NCBI GenBank assembly: GCA_965602945.1
Contig: CBFDBC010000185.1
Coordinates: 1 to 7,475 of the forward strand
DNA: 7,475 nt
Direction: 5' to 3'
From: JAUXEH01 sp965602945
GTDB taxonomy: Bacteria; Acidobacteriota; Aminicenantia; Aminicenantales; Aminicenantaceae
Shown here: positions 5,882-7,475 of the stretch, in pieces
How the letters are laid out: each line of letters begins with the position of its first letter
Numbering within the stretch: the stretch's first letter is position 1
Position numbers and translations under genes: made by a program
Notes under the pieces: model-generated
What the model was told of the DNA's origin: nothing
The model's input: only the letters and a program-made list of their open reading frames with translations
Database searches by the model: none

Positions 5882-6886
5882 TCAACCCTTTCGGTACTCG
5901 AGACCCGTCTTGCGACGCACCTTGCGCAGGGTCTTGTTCGCGAGATAGCGGGCCTTTTCCGCACCCTCCCCCAGGGTTTTTTCGACCTCGGCACGCTGCC
6001 CGGCGAGGTCTTGCCTCTTATCCCGGAAGGGCTTGAAGTGGGTGTTTATCCTCTCGAAGACCATGTCTTTGACCGTCCCGTAGGCGAGGCCGCCTGTGCG
6101 ATAGTTCTTATCCAGATCCCGGATCTCGTCCGGGGTGGCGAACAGGCTGAAGAGCTTGAACAGCGTGTCGTTTTCCGGGTCCTTGGGCTCTTCCACGGCC
6201 CGGGAATCGGTGACCACCCGCATGATCCTTTTGCGCAGGATGTTTTCCTCCATGAAGATCTCGATGGTGTTGTCATAGGACTTGCTCATCTTCTGGCCGT
6301 CCAGGCCGGGGATCAGCGCCACATCGGGATCGATGCGCGGCTCGGGAAGCACGAAGGTGTCTCCGTAGAGGGAATTGAAGCGTTCGGCGATGTCCCGCGT
6401 GACCTCCACGTGCTGTTTCTGATCTTTGCCCACCGGGATGACATGAGCCTGGTAGAGCAGGATGTCGGCTGCCATGAGCACCGGGTAGGCGAACAGCCCG
6501 TGATTGGGCACGATGCCGTGCGCCACCTTGTCCTTGTAGGATGTGCATCTTTCCAGAAGGCCCATGGAGGTGACACAGGACAGGATCCAGCTCAACTCCA
6601 CCACCTCGGGCACATCCGACTGGACCCAGAATATGGATCTTTCTGGATCGAGCCCCAGTGCCAGGAAATCCATGGCCGCCTCCAGCGTACCCTGCCGGAG
6701 GTCCTTGCCGCTTCGGACCGTGGTCAGCGCGTGGTAGTTCACGATGAAGCAGAACAGGAGGCTCTCCTCCTGAGCCTTGATCATGGGTTTCATCATGCCG
6801 AAATAGTTGCCCAGATGGAGTCCTCCCGAGGGCTGGATCCCCGAAAGGACCCTCAGCGTGTCCGGTTCCTGCGGTGTCATGGTCAT
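5882..6886 (-). CDS. trpS: Tryptophan--tRNA ligase (tryptophanyl-tRNA synthetase)
   Basis: A cytoplasmic class I aminoacyl-tRNA synthetase that charges tRNA-Trp with tryptophan using ATP. The 334-residue length is normal for bacterial TrpRS. The N-terminal 'LSGIQPSGGLHLGNYFG' contains the HIGH-type motif as HLGN at 24-27. The second ATP-binding signature KMSKS is intact at 199-203. Other typical segments are 'IFWVQSDVPE' (85-94), 'LMAADILLY' (137-145) and 'PVGKDQKQHVE' (151-161). No truncation or lost key residue was seen. The ATG at 6886 is used; a second in-frame ATG two codons later is equally possible because the Shine-Dalgarno is weak (GAGA only). An extended -10 promoter lies about 45 nt upstream, and DUF3047 follows directly. 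No T-box leader or attenuator is evident, as the leader is only about 40 nt. Confidence 0.97.
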   Translation of the reverse strand: MTMTPQEPDTLRVLSGIQPSGGLHLGNYFGMMKPMIKAQEESLLFCFIVNYHALTTVRSGKDLRQGTLEAAMDFLALGLDPERSIFWVQSDVPEVVELSWILSCVTSMGLLERCTSYKDKVAHGIVPNHGLFAYPVLMAADILLYQAHVIPVGKDQKQHVEVTRDIAERFNSLYGDTFVLPEPRIDPDVALIPGLDGQKMSKSYDNTIEIFMEENILRKRIMRVVTDSRAVEEPKDPENDTLFKLFSLFATPDEIRDLDKNYRTGGLAYGTVKDMVFERINTHFKPFRDKRQDLAGQRAEVEKTLGEGAEKARYLANKTLRKVRRKTGLEYRKG

Positions 6887-6932
6887 CGTCGTTCTCGCAT
6901 CCGTTGGTGTGATCCCAAGCGGTCAGCCACCT

Positions 6933-6941
6933 ATTATAGCA
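6933..6941 (-). promoter_or_regulatory. Extended -10 promoter of trpS
   Basis: Read on the minus strand this is TGCTATAAT, a perfect extended -10 (TGn plus TATAAT). The hexamer 17 nt upstream (ATGCAT) is not a good -35, which is common for extended -10 promoters. Transcription would start near 6926, giving a leader of about 40 nt before the trpS ATG. Confidence 0.6.
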
Positions 6942-6977
6942 ATTTGTCCTTGGCGATGCATTCATTTTCAACTTCCC

Positions 6978-7038
6978 CCCCTCGTCATGGGTAGTTTGAA
7001 AGGTTACTGCGGAGCTTATATTCTCCCCTCGGCATGGG
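6978..7038 (+). repeat. Imperfect direct repeat upstream of trpS
   Basis: CCCCTCGTCATGGG (6978-6991) recurs as CCCCTCGGCATGGG (7025-7038), 13 of 14 identical and 47 nt apart, with weaker similarity for about another 12 nt. The second copy forms part of the left arm and loop of the long inverted repeat at 7014-7076. A third, inverted CGAGGGG (7059-7064 and the base before it) is in the right arm. This looks like a decayed or duplicated repeat unit. Confidence 0.45.
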
Positions 7039-7076
7039 GTGGTTGGGTGGGTCCTCCCGAGGGGAGAAATATAAGC
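7014..7076. repeat. Long inverted repeat with G-rich loop
   Basis: The left arm (7014-7032, 19 nt: GCTTATATT then CTCCCCTCGG) pairs with the right arm (7057-7076, 20 nt) along its whole length with one unpaired base. The loop is 24 nt. The outer half of the stem is AT-rich and the loop-proximal half GC-rich. It starts 7 nt past the stop of the minus-strand membrane protein gene and about 130 nt upstream of trpS. No T-run follows on either strand, so it is not a standard intrinsic terminator, although it could act as an mRNA 3' stabiliser or weak terminator for the membrane protein gene. The remaining options are a REP-like or MITE-like repeat. No transposase or clear target duplication is seen. 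Confidence 0.85.
7036..7051 (+). other. G-run cluster (possible two-layer G-quadruplex) in the hairpin loop
   Basis: The loop of the inverted repeat reads GGGGTGGTTGGGTGGG on the + strand: four G-runs of 4, 2, 3 and 3 with 1-2 nt spacers. That fits a two-tetrad quadruplex motif. Whether it folds, and whether the + strand is transcribed here, cannot be told from sequence. Confidence 0.35.
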
Positions 7077-7082
7077 GGCGCC

Positions 7083-7475
7083 TTACGCAAAGTGGCGAAG
7101 GCGCAGCCAGAACCCAAAACCCAGGATCAGCAGGAAATTCAGCGTCGTGACAGACCCGGCCATGAAGGCGATGTAACTCGTCGGTCCTATGAGGTCATAG
7201 AAGGTGATGAAGACGACGAACAGGTTGATCACCAGCACGGCCCGGCCCCAGCGGGGAAAATCCCCGAAGTGATAGAAAAGTATCATGAGCAGCGGCAGCG
7301 ACATGAGAAGGTTGTAGTCCCAGCCCAGGGGAGAGACCAGGGGGATGCATGTCAGCAGCACGGCTCCTTCAAGAAACGTGGTGCCTGGTCGGCCCCGGCC
7401 CTTCTGGATGGCCCAGAAGACGAGCAGGGCCAGGGCTGCGATGGCCGCGGCAGCCAAGGGGAGCGTCAGGCTGCG
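7083..7475 (-). CDS. C-terminal part of a polytopic membrane protein, GT87/DUF2029-like
   Basis: The reading frame runs from the window edge to a TAA at 7083-7085 with no stop, so about 130 C-terminal residues are visible and the true start lies outside; a TTG at 7457 is internal. There are four or so hydrophobic helices: an A/L-rich one at the edge, one around 'AVLLTCIPLVSPLGWDYN', one at 'LLMSLPLLMILFY', then 'AVLVINLFVVFITF' and 'FLLILGFGFWL'. The 'LVSPLGWDYNLLMSLPLLMIL' region resembles the C-terminal 'SP.sWdh.l...lP' signature of GT87/DUF2029 membrane glycosyltransferases, which use polyprenyl-linked sugars. The catalytic N-terminal region is not in view, so the family call is tentative. 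It ends in a basic tail (RLRHFA). Confidence 0.6.
   Translation of the reverse strand, partial: RSLTLPLAAAAIAALALLVFWAIQKGRGRPGTTFLEGAVLLTCIPLVSPLGWDYNLLMSLPLLMILFYHFGDFPRWGRAVLVINLFVVFITFYDLIGPTSYIAFMAGSVTTLNFLLILGFGFWLRLRHFA

Noticed and set aside
6887..6926. T-box or Trp attenuator leader for trpS
   Set aside because: The predicted leader is only about 40 nt and shows no terminator/antiterminator pair or run of Trp codons.
6011..6994. A 327-codon plus-strand open frame opposite trpS
   Set aside because: It lies antisense to a definite TrpRS with intact HLGN and KMSKS motifs and continues through the trpS promoter; it is a shadow frame.

Overview
The window is GC-rich and gene-dense, with tight spacing and overlapping starts. 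It reads as a bacterial chromosome segment from an anaerobe that carries a respiratory-type reductive dehalogenase. A Desulfobacterota (deltaproteobacterial) origin would fit the mix of a Tat-exported RdhA, HD-GYP signalling and DUF3047. That placement is inference; no taxonomic marker was aligned.

Layout, left to right. (1) 3-185, + strand: the C-terminal end of a truncated gene, possibly a SAM-dependent methyltransferase. It overlaps the next start by 8 nt. (2) 178-2706, +: a membrane hybrid sensor kinase that fuses a six-helix N-terminus, HisKA, HATPase, a receiver and an HD-GYP cyclic-di-GMP phosphodiesterase in one chain. (3) 2810-3229, +: a stand-alone CheY-like receiver. (4) 3357-4805 and 4818-5117, +: a reductive dehalogenase catalytic subunit with a Tat leader and two 4-cysteine Fe-S motifs, followed 12 nt later by a small three-helix RdhB-like anchor. 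(5) 5124-5879, -: a DUF3047 protein ending 6 nt from the rdhB-like stop. It is read as the distal gene behind trpS. (6) 5882-6886, -: trpS, with a perfect extended -10 promoter upstream. (7) 6887-7082: an intergenic region holding a long, nearly perfect inverted repeat with a G-rich loop. (8) 7083-7475, -: the C-terminal part of a polytopic membrane protein resembling the GT87/DUF2029 family, cut off by the window edge.

How the parts may work together. The rdhAB-like pair would form a membrane-attached, corrinoid- and Fe-S-dependent dehalogenase on the outer face of the cytoplasmic membrane. The kinase/HD-GYP protein and the single-domain receiver lie directly upstream on the same strand. Neither has a DNA-binding domain, so if they influence dehalogenation it would be through c-di-GMP or protein contacts and not as a classical transcriptional two-component system. 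A likely promoter just before rdhA suggests that the dehalogenase is its own transcription unit. The trpS-DUF3047 pair and the membrane protein on the other strand look unrelated to dehalogenation.

No tRNA, rRNA, CRISPR array, transposase or integrase was seen. No stretch longer than about 200 bases lacks a gene.
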